Assembly (NCBI GenBank): GCA_026988395.1
Contig: JALSLI010000122.1
Coordinates: 1-48,984 of the forward strand
Source of the DNA: Flavobacteriaceae bacterium
GTDB lineage: Bacteria > Bacteroidota > Bacteroidia > Flavobacteriales > Flavobacteriaceae
Direction: 5' to 3'
DNA length: 48,984 bases
Part shown: positions 7,669-16,728 of the stretch, piece after piece
Position numbering within the stretch: position 1 is the first letter of the stretch
Layout: every line of letters starts with the position of its first letter
The notes under the pieces: model-generated
The model's database searches: none
Seen by the model: the letters and a program-made list of their open reading frames with translations, nothing else
Told to the model about the DNA's origin: nothing
Translations under genes and position numbers: made by a program

Positions 7669-8856
7669 ATGAAAAATTTATTATCCAACAGAATTAATCG
7701 CTTACCGGTATCACAAACCTTGGCTATGGCGGCAAAAGCAAGAGAACTTAAAGCAGCAGGAAAAGACATCATTAGTCTCAGTTTAGGAGAACCGGATTTT
7801 AACACGCCTGATTTTATTAAAGAAGCTGCAATAAAAGCGATAAAGGATAATTATAATTCTTACACTCCGGTAAACGGTTATTTAGATTTACGAGAAGCTA
7901 TTTGTTATAAATTTAAACGAGATAATCAATTAGAATACCATCCAAACCAAATTGTGGTTTCCACCGGAGCAAAACAATCTTTGGCAAATGTTGCTATGGT
8001 ACTTTTAAATCCCGGAGACGAAGTTCTTTTACCTGCTCCTTTTTGGGTAAGTTACGAAGCAATGGTTAATTTAGCCGAAGCGGTTCCGGTAACCATACCT
8101 ACCTCCATAAAAACAGATTTTAAAATTACACCCAAGCAATTAGAGGATGCTATTACTCCTAAAACAAAACTAATCTTTTTTAACTCACCCAATAATCCAA
8201 GTGGTTCGGTTTATACCGAGGAAGAATACCGTGCATTAGCGAAAGTTTTAGAAAAATACCCAAATATTTTTGTGATTTCCGATGAAATCTACGAACATAT
8301 TCTCTATAAAGGAACTAATTTTAGTTTTGCACGTATTAAAAGTATGTACAACAGAACCATTACCGTAAACGGAGTTAGTAAGTCTTTTGCAATGACCGGT
8401 TGGCGAATAGGTTATATCGGTGCGCCGAAATGGATTGCAAAAGCATGTACTAAGTTTCAAGGACAGATTACCTCAGGAGCAAATTGTATTGCACAAAGAG
8501 CGACCATAGCTGCGGTAAAATCTCCGGTTTCTAAAATTAAATTTATGGTTGATGAATTTAAAATACGAAGGGATTTAGTGCTTAATTTACTTTCGGAAAT
8601 TGACGGTTTTAAATTTAATATTCCGGATGGTGCTTTTTATGTTTTTCCGGATATTTCTTATTATTTTGGAAAAACCATCAAAGAAGTAAAAATTAATAAT
8701 GCAACCGATTTTTCGTTATTTTTATTAGAACATGCCAATGTTGCAACCGTAACAGGCGACGCTTTTGGGCAACCAAATTGTATAAGATTATCTTACGCTA
8801 CATCACAAGATTTATTAAAAGAAGCCATTAAAAGAATCAAAGACGTTTTGTCTTAA
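7669..8856 (+). CDS. Class I PLP-dependent aminotransferase (aspartate type)
   Basis: A cytosolic fold-type I aminotransferase of 395 residues, resembling bacterial aspartate aminotransferases of subgroup I-gamma. Visible PLP-site features are NSPNNPSG (172-179), Asp205 in SDEIYEH, the Schiff-base Lys238 in NGVSKSFAMTGWRIGY, and the substrate-binding Arg246 in that segment. It probably exchanges amino groups between aspartate and 2-oxoglutarate; related enzymes also act on prephenate or aromatic acids. Its stop codon overlaps the stop of the convergent helicase gene (shared TTAA at 8853-8856), and no terminator separates the two. Confidence 0.9.
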   Translation: MKNLLSNRINRLPVSQTLAMAAKARELKAAGKDIISLSLGEPDFNTPDFIKEAAIKAIKDNYNSYTPVNGYLDLREAICYKFKRDNQLEYHPNQIVVSTGAKQSLANVAMVLLNPGDEVLLPAPFWVSYEAMVNLAEAVPVTIPTSIKTDFKITPKQLEDAITPKTKLIFFNSPNNPSGSVYTEEEYRALAKVLEKYPNIFVISDEIYEHILYKGTNFSFARIKSMYNRTITVNGVSKSFAMTGWRIGYIGAPKWIAKACTKFQGQITSGANCIAQRATIAAVKSPVSKIKFMVDEFKIRRDLVLNLLSEIDGFKFNIPDGAFYVFPDISYYFGKTIKEVKINNATDFSLFLLEHANVATVTGDAFGQPNCIRLSYATSQDLLKEAIKRIKDVLS

Positions 8857-11294
8857 TTTTCTTTAGCATTTAATAATGTAGTTACTAACCTTAACTCAAA
8901 ATATGAATAGTCATCGTTTAATTTAGTTTTTAAATCACTTAGACTTTCAAAAGAAATTTTACGTACCTTTTTTTGTAAAGTTTCGTATTTATCGACATCC
9001 ATTAAATCGGAAACAGAGACTTGTTTTGTTGGTATGAAATATAATAAATGGTTTTGAATGGTATTGGTGGTTAATTCTCTTTCTTTTGCAATTTCAGCAA
9101 TACTTTTTCCTTCTTTAAATAAGTTTAAAGAAAGTTCTTTAGTGTTTGTTTTGGCTTGTTTTTTTGGTTTTTCTGCAACCTCATCAAAATCAATTTTAAA
9201 ATTAGTGTTAATCTTGTTTTCTTTTCTATAATGATTTATAGCCTCCAAGATTTCTTCGCCGTATTTAGCAGTACGCACTTTACCAAATCCGCTTATTTGT
9301 TGTAATTCTTTTTTATTGGTTGGTAGGTATTTACACAATTCAAAAAGAGAGCTTTGTTTAAAAATCGCAAAAGCGGGAACATCTTCTTGATCGGCCAAAA
9401 CCATACGTAATTCACGTAATTCTTCAAACAAAACAGGATGTTCGGTACTAATTACTTCTTTACGTTTTTTCTTGGTTTTTTTCTTTATCTCAATAACCGA
9501 TTTCGCTCTAATGTCTAAAAATTTTGTTAGACTAAAACCTTCTTTTAAACCATTTAAAAGAGTTATTTTTGTCACTGTAAGCTCTTCTAAAATTTCTAAT
9601 TGTTTGCTTAAATCTTTATCAATTTGCTGATTATCGGTTACATACGATAAACTATATAACGGAGTTTTAATATTTATTGCTGTTTGTTCTAAAAAATAAT
9701 GAATTCCCTTTGTAATTCTTTCTTTAATAGTAGCTTCTTTGGTAATATCTGTAATCGATTCGCTTAATAGAATAATCTGTTTTTTGAAAGTATTACTCAC
9801 TTTTAAAAACGATGCAACGGTATCTTTAATTTGTTGTGCCGGAGTGATTACATTTCCGGTAATAACCGAAGAGTTTTTATAATAAATATCCAAAAGTCTG
9901 TTTGCAGGATACAAAAACGGATAATAATTAAAAAGCTCTACGATACAATTTAATTGATATTCTTTTTCGGCTTCTTTTAATATTTTTTCATTTGGCTTTT
10001 CTTTTTCAATCGTATCGGTAAACAAAGTAACTTTATTGTCATTGATAATACTTCTACTTGAAATAGGTGTTTTTAAAATAATGCCTTCCAGGGTTTTACA
10101 CCTACTTAAAGCAACATAGGTTTGTCCGTGAGCAAAAGAAGCTTCTGCATCGATTATGGCTTTTTCAAAAGTTAAACCTTGACTTTTATGAATGGTAATT
10201 GCCCAAGCCAAACGCAACGGAATTTGTGTAAAAGAACCTTCGGTTTTTTCGGAGATGGCTTTGGTTTCTTCATCTATGGTGTACGAAACGTTTTCCCATG
10301 TTTCAGGTTTTACTTCAATTTCAAAATCATCTTCTTTACATTTTACAAAAATCGTATCTTTTGTAATGTGTGTAATCGTACCTATTTTACCGTTATAATA
10401 TTGTTTTTCAAAAGAGCTGTCGTTTTTTATAAACATTACTTGTGCTCCTTTTTTTAAGGTAAGTTTTTTGTCGGTTGGATAGGCGTATTCGTTAAATTTA
10501 CCGATTACTTTTGCCGAAAAATTATGTGCTTTTGTCGTTAATTTATCTAATTCGTTTTGGTTTATCGTATTTGCACGATTATTATGTGTGGTAAGTGTAA
10601 TATAACCATCATCTTTATTAGGATTAAAATTTGGCTGGTATCGTTCATTTAAAATTTTAATCGATTTTTCAGAAAGTTTATCGTTTCTTATTTCATTTAA
10701 AATGGTAATGAATCTTTCGTCATCTTGACGGTAAATCTTTTTTAATTCGATTTTTACGGCGTTGCTTTGTTTAAAGGAATTACTACTAAAAAAATATGCG
10801 TTTTCATAATGATTTTTAAGCAACTGCCATTCGTTTGGTTTTATAATTGGTGCTAATTGTTGCAAATCGCCAATCATTAATACTTGCACACCGCCAAACA
10901 CTTTATTTCTATCGCGATAGCGACGTAAAACTTGGTCGATACCATCTAATAAATCGGCTCTTACCATAGAAATTTCGTCGATAACCAATAAATCCATTGA
11001 ACGGATAATATTTATTTTGGTTTTACTAAATTTATGTTTAAATCCGGTTCTGCGTTGCATTTCACCGGGAATTATCGGGCCAAAAGGCATCTGAAAAAAC
11101 GAATGAATCGTTACTCCTTTTGCATTAATAGCGGCAACACCTGTTGGAGCAACCACAACCAAACGTTTATTGGATTCGGTTTTAATTTTATGTAAAAAAG
11201 TAGTTTTTCCGGTACCTGCTTTTCCGGTAAGGAAAATACTTTTACCTGTTTTTTCTACAAAATTCCACGCTAAATCCAATTCGGGATTCTTCAT
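8853..11294 (-). CDS. PIF1-type SF1B helicase with HRDC and HTH_40 domains
   Basis: An 813-residue ATP-dependent 5'-3' DNA helicase by family, likely acting in DNA repair or replication-fork processing. The helicase core holds Walker A GKAGTGKTT (24-32), the PIF1-like APTGVAAINAKG block (49-60), Walker B VIDEIS (104-109), GDLQQL (142-147), HKSQG (369-373) and YVALSR (393-398). A lysine-rich linker near 604-612 leads to an HRDC domain (about 620-692, the nucleic-acid binding module of RecQ and RNase D), and residues about 717-805 match the HTH_40 domain found at the end of some RecQ-type helicases. ATG 11294 is used rather than TTG 11303. It has its own -7 box. Confidence 0.9.
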   Translation of the reverse strand: MKNPELDLAWNFVEKTGKSIFLTGKAGTGKTTFLHKIKTESNKRLVVVAPTGVAAINAKGVTIHSFFQMPFGPIIPGEMQRRTGFKHKFSKTKINIIRSMDLLVIDEISMVRADLLDGIDQVLRRYRDRNKVFGGVQVLMIGDLQQLAPIIKPNEWQLLKNHYENAYFFSSNSFKQSNAVKIELKKIYRQDDERFITILNEIRNDKLSEKSIKILNERYQPNFNPNKDDGYITLTTHNNRANTINQNELDKLTTKAHNFSAKVIGKFNEYAYPTDKKLTLKKGAQVMFIKNDSSFEKQYYNGKIGTITHITKDTIFVKCKEDDFEIEVKPETWENVSYTIDEETKAISEKTEGSFTQIPLRLAWAITIHKSQGLTFEKAIIDAEASFAHGQTYVALSRCKTLEGIILKTPISSRSIINDNKVTLFTDTIEKEKPNEKILKEAEKEYQLNCIVELFNYYPFLYPANRLLDIYYKNSSVITGNVITPAQQIKDTVASFLKVSNTFKKQIILLSESITDITKEATIKERITKGIHYFLEQTAINIKTPLYSLSYVTDNQQIDKDLSKQLEILEELTVTKITLLNGLKEGFSLTKFLDIRAKSVIEIKKKTKKKRKEVISTEHPVLFEELRELRMVLADQEDVPAFAIFKQSSLFELCKYLPTNKKELQQISGFGKVRTAKYGEEILEAINHYRKENKINTNFKIDFDEVAEKPKKQAKTNTKELSLNLFKEGKSIAEIAKERELTTNTIQNHLLYFIPTKQVSVSDLMDVDKYETLQKKVRKISFESLSDLKTKLNDDYSYFELRLVTTLLNAKEN

Positions 11295-11322
11295 TTTTAG
11301 CAATTTGTTGTTTTAATAAAAA

Positions 11323-11330
11323 CAAAGGTA
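11323..11330 (-). promoter_or_regulatory. -7 box for helicase gene
   Basis: Minus-strand TACCTTTG, a perfect TAnnTTTG match, lies 28 bases upstream of ATG 11294. Confidence 0.5.
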
Positions 11331-11377
11331 CGGATTCTATTTTGTTTTTATTTTTTTATTATATAAATTACTGTTTT

Positions 11378-12649
11378 TTAATAATTTATCTCCTCAAACT
11401 TTTTTACCACATCGCTATGGCTTACGGGTTTGTCTTTAAAATAATCCAATAAAATAGCGGTTTGTTCTTTGGTTGCGTTTAATTGCTTAATAATATTATT
11501 TAGGTGCATTTTCATATGGCCGCTTTGTATTCCCGTTGTTGTTAATGCACGTAAAGCGGCAAAATTTTGTGCCAATCCAACACAAGCAACTACCTGCATT
11601 AATTCTTCTGCCGAAGGATTTCCTAAAATTTCCAAACTTAATTTTGCTAATGGATGGATTTTAGTCATTCCGCCAACAGTGCCAAGAGCTAGCGGAATTT
11701 CCAACCAGAAGGAAAATATGCCATTTTCGATCTTTCCTCCCGAAAGGCTTTTGTATTTTCCGGTTCTTGCCGCATAGGCGTGAACACCTGCTTCAACGGC
11801 TCTAAAATCATTTCCGGTTGCTAAAACTACCGCATCGATACCGTTCATTATTCCTTTGTTGTGTGTTACGGCTCTATGAACCTCCGCATTAGCGATATTT
11901 AGTGCTTGGATAAATTTTTCGGCATAATGTTGTGCATCTTTTTCATATAATTCTTCTACTTTGCAACTGACTTCTGCTCGCACACGACAATCCGGCACAT
12001 AATTAGATAAAATACTCATTACAATTTGGATATCATCGTTTTTAAATGCTTTTGCCATTGCTTCTAAAACGGAATTGATAAAATTAGCTCCCATGCTGTC
12101 TTTTGTATCAAACGTAACGTGTAATTGGTAGTAATTATCTAATTCATTGGTTTTATCACGTAATTCGATATCTACGATTCCTCCTCCACGTTTACGCATA
12201 TTTTTGGTAATCGAATCGGTTGCTTTATACAAATCATTTTTCTTTTTATTAAAATATTCTTTTAACGAATTAAAATCTCCTTTATACATAAAATGTACTT
12301 GTCCGATTTTTGTGGTACCTAAAACAGTCGCTTTAAAACCACCTTTATCACTCCAAAATTTGGCAACCAGAGCGGCGGCGGCAACTACCGAAGATTCTTC
12401 GATAACCATTGGTACGGTATAATTTTTTTCGTTTATCGTAAAATTCGGTGCAACGGCATATGGCATATAAAAATTAGAAATGGTATTTTCTATAAAATCA
12501 TCGTGTAGCTCCTGTAATTTTTTATCTTGGTTCCAATAACTTTCTAATATTTTTTTCCCTTCTTCTTTATCATGGAAATAATTATCGGCAAGCCATTGAA
12601 TTTTTTCTTGTTTTGGTAATTTGGAAAAACCTTGTATCTTCTTAAACAT
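11378..12649 (-). CDS. mvaA: Class II hydroxymethylglutaryl-CoA reductase
   Basis: Converts HMG-CoA to mevalonate, the committed step of the mevalonate route to isoprenoids, which many Flavobacteriia use for menaquinone and carotenoid precursors. The 423-residue length and motifs fit class II bacterial enzymes: the acidic substrate-site segment MVIEESSVVAAA (81-92), DSMGAN (184-189, DAMGAN in most relatives) with catalytic Asp184, Lys265 in HNKGIMNG, and the catalytic His in SGHMKMH (377-382). Some class II enzymes run in the degradative direction; no mevalonate-catabolism genes are nearby, so a biosynthetic role is the better inference. It is transcribed alone, divergent from the DPP IV gene. 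Confidence 0.93.
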   Translation of the reverse strand: MFKKIQGFSKLPKQEKIQWLADNYFHDKEEGKKILESYWNQDKKLQELHDDFIENTISNFYMPYAVAPNFTINEKNYTVPMVIEESSVVAAAALVAKFWSDKGGFKATVLGTTKIGQVHFMYKGDFNSLKEYFNKKKNDLYKATDSITKNMRKRGGGIVDIELRDKTNELDNYYQLHVTFDTKDSMGANFINSVLEAMAKAFKNDDIQIVMSILSNYVPDCRVRAEVSCKVEELYEKDAQHYAEKFIQALNIANAEVHRAVTHNKGIMNGIDAVVLATGNDFRAVEAGVHAYAARTGKYKSLSGGKIENGIFSFWLEIPLALGTVGGMTKIHPLAKLSLEILGNPSAEELMQVVACVGLAQNFAALRALTTTGIQSGHMKMHLNNIIKQLNATKEQTAILLDYFKDKPVSHSDVVKKFEEINY

Positions 12650-12784
12650 CTGCTGTTTTATTTATATTTATTGCTTGGCAATTTTAATAAAAATCTTTGT
12701 TATGGAAGGGTTATATTATGAAAAAAACAAAATTTATAGGTCATATTTGTTTAAAATTTAGTAAAATTGGACTTTAATTTATAA

Positions 12785-15004
12785 ATGATGCAAAAGTTTT
12801 TAGTAATTATTCTTTCGTCACTATTTATTTTTAGCTGTACTGCTCAAAAAAATACGACAAAAACAAATCCTAACTCTTCAATTTCCACTACTTTAAATCC
12901 GGATTCTAAAAAAATCACCTTAGAGGATATTTGGCAAAAAGGTACTTTTAGAGGTAAATACCTTGGTGGATTTCAATCGATGAAAAATGGTGATTATTAC
13001 GTAGTCATTAACAATCGCGGTACACAATTAGATAAATATAGCTACAAAACATTAAATAAAATTACCACTTTAATCGATGCAAATGACCTTAACGGAATTG
13101 CTAACCTCTACGATTACAATTTTAGTGATGATGAAACCAAAGTTTTAATTGGTACACAACAAAAACAAATTTATCGTTATTCGCAAACCGCTGTTTATTA
13201 TGTGTACGATTTAAAAACCAAAAATTTGTCGCTTTTAACCGATAAAAGAATTCAAGAACCTACTTTTTCGCCTGACGGAAAAAAGGTTGCTTATATGTTT
13301 GCTAATAACTTATACATCAAAAATTTAGAAAATAATAAAATTACGCAAATTACATTTGACGGAAAGAAAAATAAAATCATTAACGGTATTTCCGATTGGG
13401 TTTACGAGGAAGAATTTGGTTTTGTTCGTGCTTTTCAATGGAATAAAAAATCGGATAAACTGGCGTATATTAAATTTGATGAAAGTGAAGTGCCGGAATT
13501 TTCTATGACCGTTTTCGGAAAAAACCTCTATCCGAAAATAAATACCTTTAAATACCCGAAAGCAGGCGAAAAAAACGCCAAAGTTTCTTTACATTTATAC
13601 AACTTAAACAACCAACAAAACTTAACCGTTAATCTTGCCAAAGATGCACAATACTATTTGCCTAGAATAAAATGGACAAATCAAGATGTGCTTTCGGTAA
13701 TTACTTTAAACAGACATCAAAACAACCTTAATCTAATTTTTGTAGATGCCGAAACGCTACAACACAAAATTATTTTAAACGAAACCGATAATGCATATAT
13801 CGATATTACCGACAATCTAACCTTTTTAAAAGATGATTCTTTTATTTGGACAAGCGAACAAGACGGTTGGAATCATATTTATCACTATTCGGCAAGCGGA
13901 AAGCTGATAAATCAAGTAACCAAAGGAAAATGGGAAGTAACAGCATATTACGGTTATGATGCAAAAACCAATCGTGTTTTTTACCAATCTACACAAGATG
14001 GATCCATTAACCGAAGTGTGTATTCTATCAATTTAGACGGCAGTAATCCAAAAAAATTAAATAGTAAAATAGGAACAAATTCCGCTGCTTTTAGTCCGAG
14101 TTACACCTATTACATTAACACCTTTTCCAATGCAGAAACACCAACGATATACACATTAAATGACGGTAAAACCGGAAAAGAAATCAAAGAAATAATCAAT
14201 AATTCCTCTGTTTTAGATAAACTAAAAGAATACAACATAGGTAAAAAAGAATTTAGCACCATCACTACAAAAGACGGCACTTTTAATATGTGGATGATTA
14301 AACCCACAGATTTTGATCCTACTAAAAAATATCCTTTATTTATGTTTCAATATTCCGGTCCCGGAAGTCAGCAAGTAGCTAATCGCTGGTATTACTCCAA
14401 CGATTGGTGGTATTTTATGCTGGCACAGCAAGGTTATGTTATAGCATGTATAGACGGAAGAGGAACCGGTTTTAAAGGAGCAGCTTTTAAAAAAGTAACC
14501 TACAAACAATTAGGAAAATACGAAATCATTGACCAAATAGAATCTGCAAAAGAACTTGCTAAAAAACCTTTTATTGATGAAAATAGAATCGGAATTTGGG
14601 GTTGGTCTTTTGGAGGATATATGTCATCTTTGGCAATTACCAAAGGAGCAAATACGTTTAAAATGGCAATTGCCGTTGCTCCGGTAACATCATGGCGTTT
14701 TTACGATACCATTTATACCGAAAGATATTTACAAACACCACAAGAAAATCCGAGTGGTTATGATGATAATTCGCCTATAAATTTTACAGATAAAATAAAA
14801 GGAAAATATTTATTAGTTCATGGTACAGGAGATGATAATGTACACATTCAAAATAGCATGCGAATGATAGATGCAATGGTAGAAAGCAACAAACAATTTG
14901 ATTTATTACTATATCCCGATCGTACACATAGTATTTACAGTACACGAAATGATCGATTACATCTATATACCAAAATGACCGATTTTATTCATAAAAATCT
15001 GTAA
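12785..15004 (+). CDS. Dipeptidyl-peptidase IV family serine peptidase, lipoprotein
   Basis: An S9 peptidase that removes X-Pro or X-Ala dipeptides from peptide N-termini. The 739-residue product has a lipoprotein signal (LFIFSC, Cys18), a beta-propeller (DPPIV_N, about 60-470) with the N-terminus-binding DWVYEEE motif (204-210), and an alpha/beta hydrolase domain with Ser608 in GWSFGGYM, the Asp of GTGDDNVH (683 or 684) and His715 in DRTHS. It is thus an envelope-anchored enzyme. Two POT di/tripeptide transporters follow on the same strand, which fits release and uptake of dipeptides. Two adjacent ATGs (12785 and 12788) are equally possible starts. Confidence 0.95.
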   Translation: MMQKFLVIILSSLFIFSCTAQKNTTKTNPNSSISTTLNPDSKKITLEDIWQKGTFRGKYLGGFQSMKNGDYYVVINNRGTQLDKYSYKTLNKITTLIDANDLNGIANLYDYNFSDDETKVLIGTQQKQIYRYSQTAVYYVYDLKTKNLSLLTDKRIQEPTFSPDGKKVAYMFANNLYIKNLENNKITQITFDGKKNKIINGISDWVYEEEFGFVRAFQWNKKSDKLAYIKFDESEVPEFSMTVFGKNLYPKINTFKYPKAGEKNAKVSLHLYNLNNQQNLTVNLAKDAQYYLPRIKWTNQDVLSVITLNRHQNNLNLIFVDAETLQHKIILNETDNAYIDITDNLTFLKDDSFIWTSEQDGWNHIYHYSASGKLINQVTKGKWEVTAYYGYDAKTNRVFYQSTQDGSINRSVYSINLDGSNPKKLNSKIGTNSAAFSPSYTYYINTFSNAETPTIYTLNDGKTGKEIKEIINNSSVLDKLKEYNIGKKEFSTITTKDGTFNMWMIKPTDFDPTKKYPLFMFQYSGPGSQQVANRWYYSNDWWYFMLAQQGYVIACIDGRGTGFKGAAFKKVTYKQLGKYEIIDQIESAKELAKKPFIDENRIGIWGWSFGGYMSSLAITKGANTFKMAIAVAPVTSWRFYDTIYTERYLQTPQENPSGYDDNSPINFTDKIKGKYLLVHGTGDDNVHIQNSMRMIDAMVESNKQFDLLLYPDRTHSIYSTRNDRLHLYTKMTDFIHKNL

Positions 15005-15123
15005 ACCAAAAAATAACAATTAATCACAAAAGCAAAAACCTTATAACAAGTTTATGATAATTTTTGAATTGAATAATTAAATTAAGATATTGCAAGCGAT
15101 TTAAACCATAAAAGAAATAATTT

Positions 15124-16704
15124 ATGAATACAACAACTTTAAAACCACATCAAAAAGAACTATTTGGACATCCAATAGGTTTGTACGTATTGTTTTTTAC
15201 TGAAATGTGGGAACGCTTTTCGTATTATGGAATGCGGGCAATTTTAGTAATTTATATGATTGCTAAAGCTACCAGTGAAAACGGCCCCGGTCTTGGATGG
15301 ACAAAAGTAGAAGCATTAAAACTTTATGGATGGTATGTAATGTTAGTTTATGTAGTTTCTATTCCGGGAGGAATTATTGCCGATCGATATTTAGGACAAA
15401 AAAAAGCTGTAATGCTAGGTGCTAGTATTTTAGTATTAGGACATAGTATCTTAGCTATTGATGCCGAATGGGCATTTTTTACAGGATTAGGCTTAATTAT
15501 TTTAGGTGTTGGTTTTTTAAAGCCTAATATTTCTACCATGGTTGGAGGATTATATAAAAAAGGAGATATCCGTAGAGATAAAGGATTTTCCATTTTTTAT
15601 ATTGGTATTAACCTTGGCTCTTTACTTGCCACATCATTAATAGGCTTGGTAGTTGCTAAATGGGGTTGGCATGCAGGTTTTGGTATGGCAGGGATTGCTA
15701 TGCTTTTTGGATTAATGGTTTATATTTGGGGACAAAAATACATTGCACATGTAGGTAATAAACCAACGGAAGCACAAAAAAAAGACGATATTTCTTTTAA
15801 ACAATTATTTGTTGATTTGATAAACTCACCTTTACAATTTACGATTTTTTTAATTTTAGCAGCTCTTTCTATTTATGCAGGTTATACTTTTGAAGGAATT
15901 GATCATTGGGCATACGGTCTTTTATTTCTGTTTCTATCAATAGTTACCGGAATGCTAATGATGATTTATAAAAACTTAGAATCACAAGTAGAAAAGGATC
16001 GATTTTTAGTTTTATTACTTTCTTTTTTAATTGTTATCGTATTTTGGGGAGCCTTTGAACAAGCCGGAGGTTTAATGTCTATTTATACTGAAGAAAAAAC
16101 CAATCGTTTCTTGTTTGGATATGAAATTCCAACGCCAATGTTTCAAGGGTTAAACGCAGGGTTTATACTGCTTTTGGCAGTGCCAATAGCAAACTGGTGG
16201 GCAAAACGTAAATTAAAAGGAAAAGAAGCTTCTTCATTATTTAAAATGGCTGTTGGAACTATAATTATGGGATTAGGATTTGTTTTTATGGTGTTTGCTG
16301 TTAGAGATTATGAAACTTATGGAAAATCTGCAATGATCTGGCTGGTTTTAGCATATCTATTTCACACAATAGGTGAATTATCATCATCGCCTGTTTCTTT
16401 ATCCTTTATTACAAAATTAGCTCCTGTAAAATATGCTTCATTAATGATGGGAGTTTATTTTGCCGCAACAGGTTTAGGAGGAAAAGTAGCCGGAATTTTA
16501 GGTGAAAAATCAGCTAAATATGGTGATTATACTATTTTTGCCGGTATTACCATTTTTACCGTTGCTTTTGGTTTATTGGTAATTGCATTTTTAAAACCTC
16601 TAAAACGCTTAACGCACGGAGCTGAAGATGATGAACACGAATTAGATGAAACTGAGTTATTAGAAGATAATGAAGGTTTTGAAATCGAAAAATTTGAAGA
16701 ATAA
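15124..16704 (+). CDS. POT-family proton-coupled di/tripeptide transporter 1
   Basis: A 526-residue inner-membrane major-facilitator protein of the POT/PTR family importing di- and tripeptides with protons. It carries the proton-coupling ExxER motif in FTEMWERFSYYGMR (about 27-40), the PTR2 signature FYIGINLGS near residue 158, and about 14 hydrophobic helices. The acidic C-terminal tail (EDDEHELDETELLEDNEG) is cytoplasmic. It lies 119 bases after the DPP IV gene and 24 bases before a second POT gene, which is strong support for a peptide-use cluster. Confidence 0.93.
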   Translation: MNTTTLKPHQKELFGHPIGLYVLFFTEMWERFSYYGMRAILVIYMIAKATSENGPGLGWTKVEALKLYGWYVMLVYVVSIPGGIIADRYLGQKKAVMLGASILVLGHSILAIDAEWAFFTGLGLIILGVGFLKPNISTMVGGLYKKGDIRRDKGFSIFYIGINLGSLLATSLIGLVVAKWGWHAGFGMAGIAMLFGLMVYIWGQKYIAHVGNKPTEAQKKDDISFKQLFVDLINSPLQFTIFLILAALSIYAGYTFEGIDHWAYGLLFLFLSIVTGMLMMIYKNLESQVEKDRFLVLLLSFLIVIVFWGAFEQAGGLMSIYTEEKTNRFLFGYEIPTPMFQGLNAGFILLLAVPIANWWAKRKLKGKEASSLFKMAVGTIIMGLGFVFMVFAVRDYETYGKSAMIWLVLAYLFHTIGELSSSPVSLSFITKLAPVKYASLMMGVYFAATGLGGKVAGILGEKSAKYGDYTIFAGITIFTVAFGLLVIAFLKPLKRLTHGAEDDEHELDETELLEDNEGFEIEKFEE

Positions 16705-16728
16705 ATAGTAAACTTAGATAAATAAATT

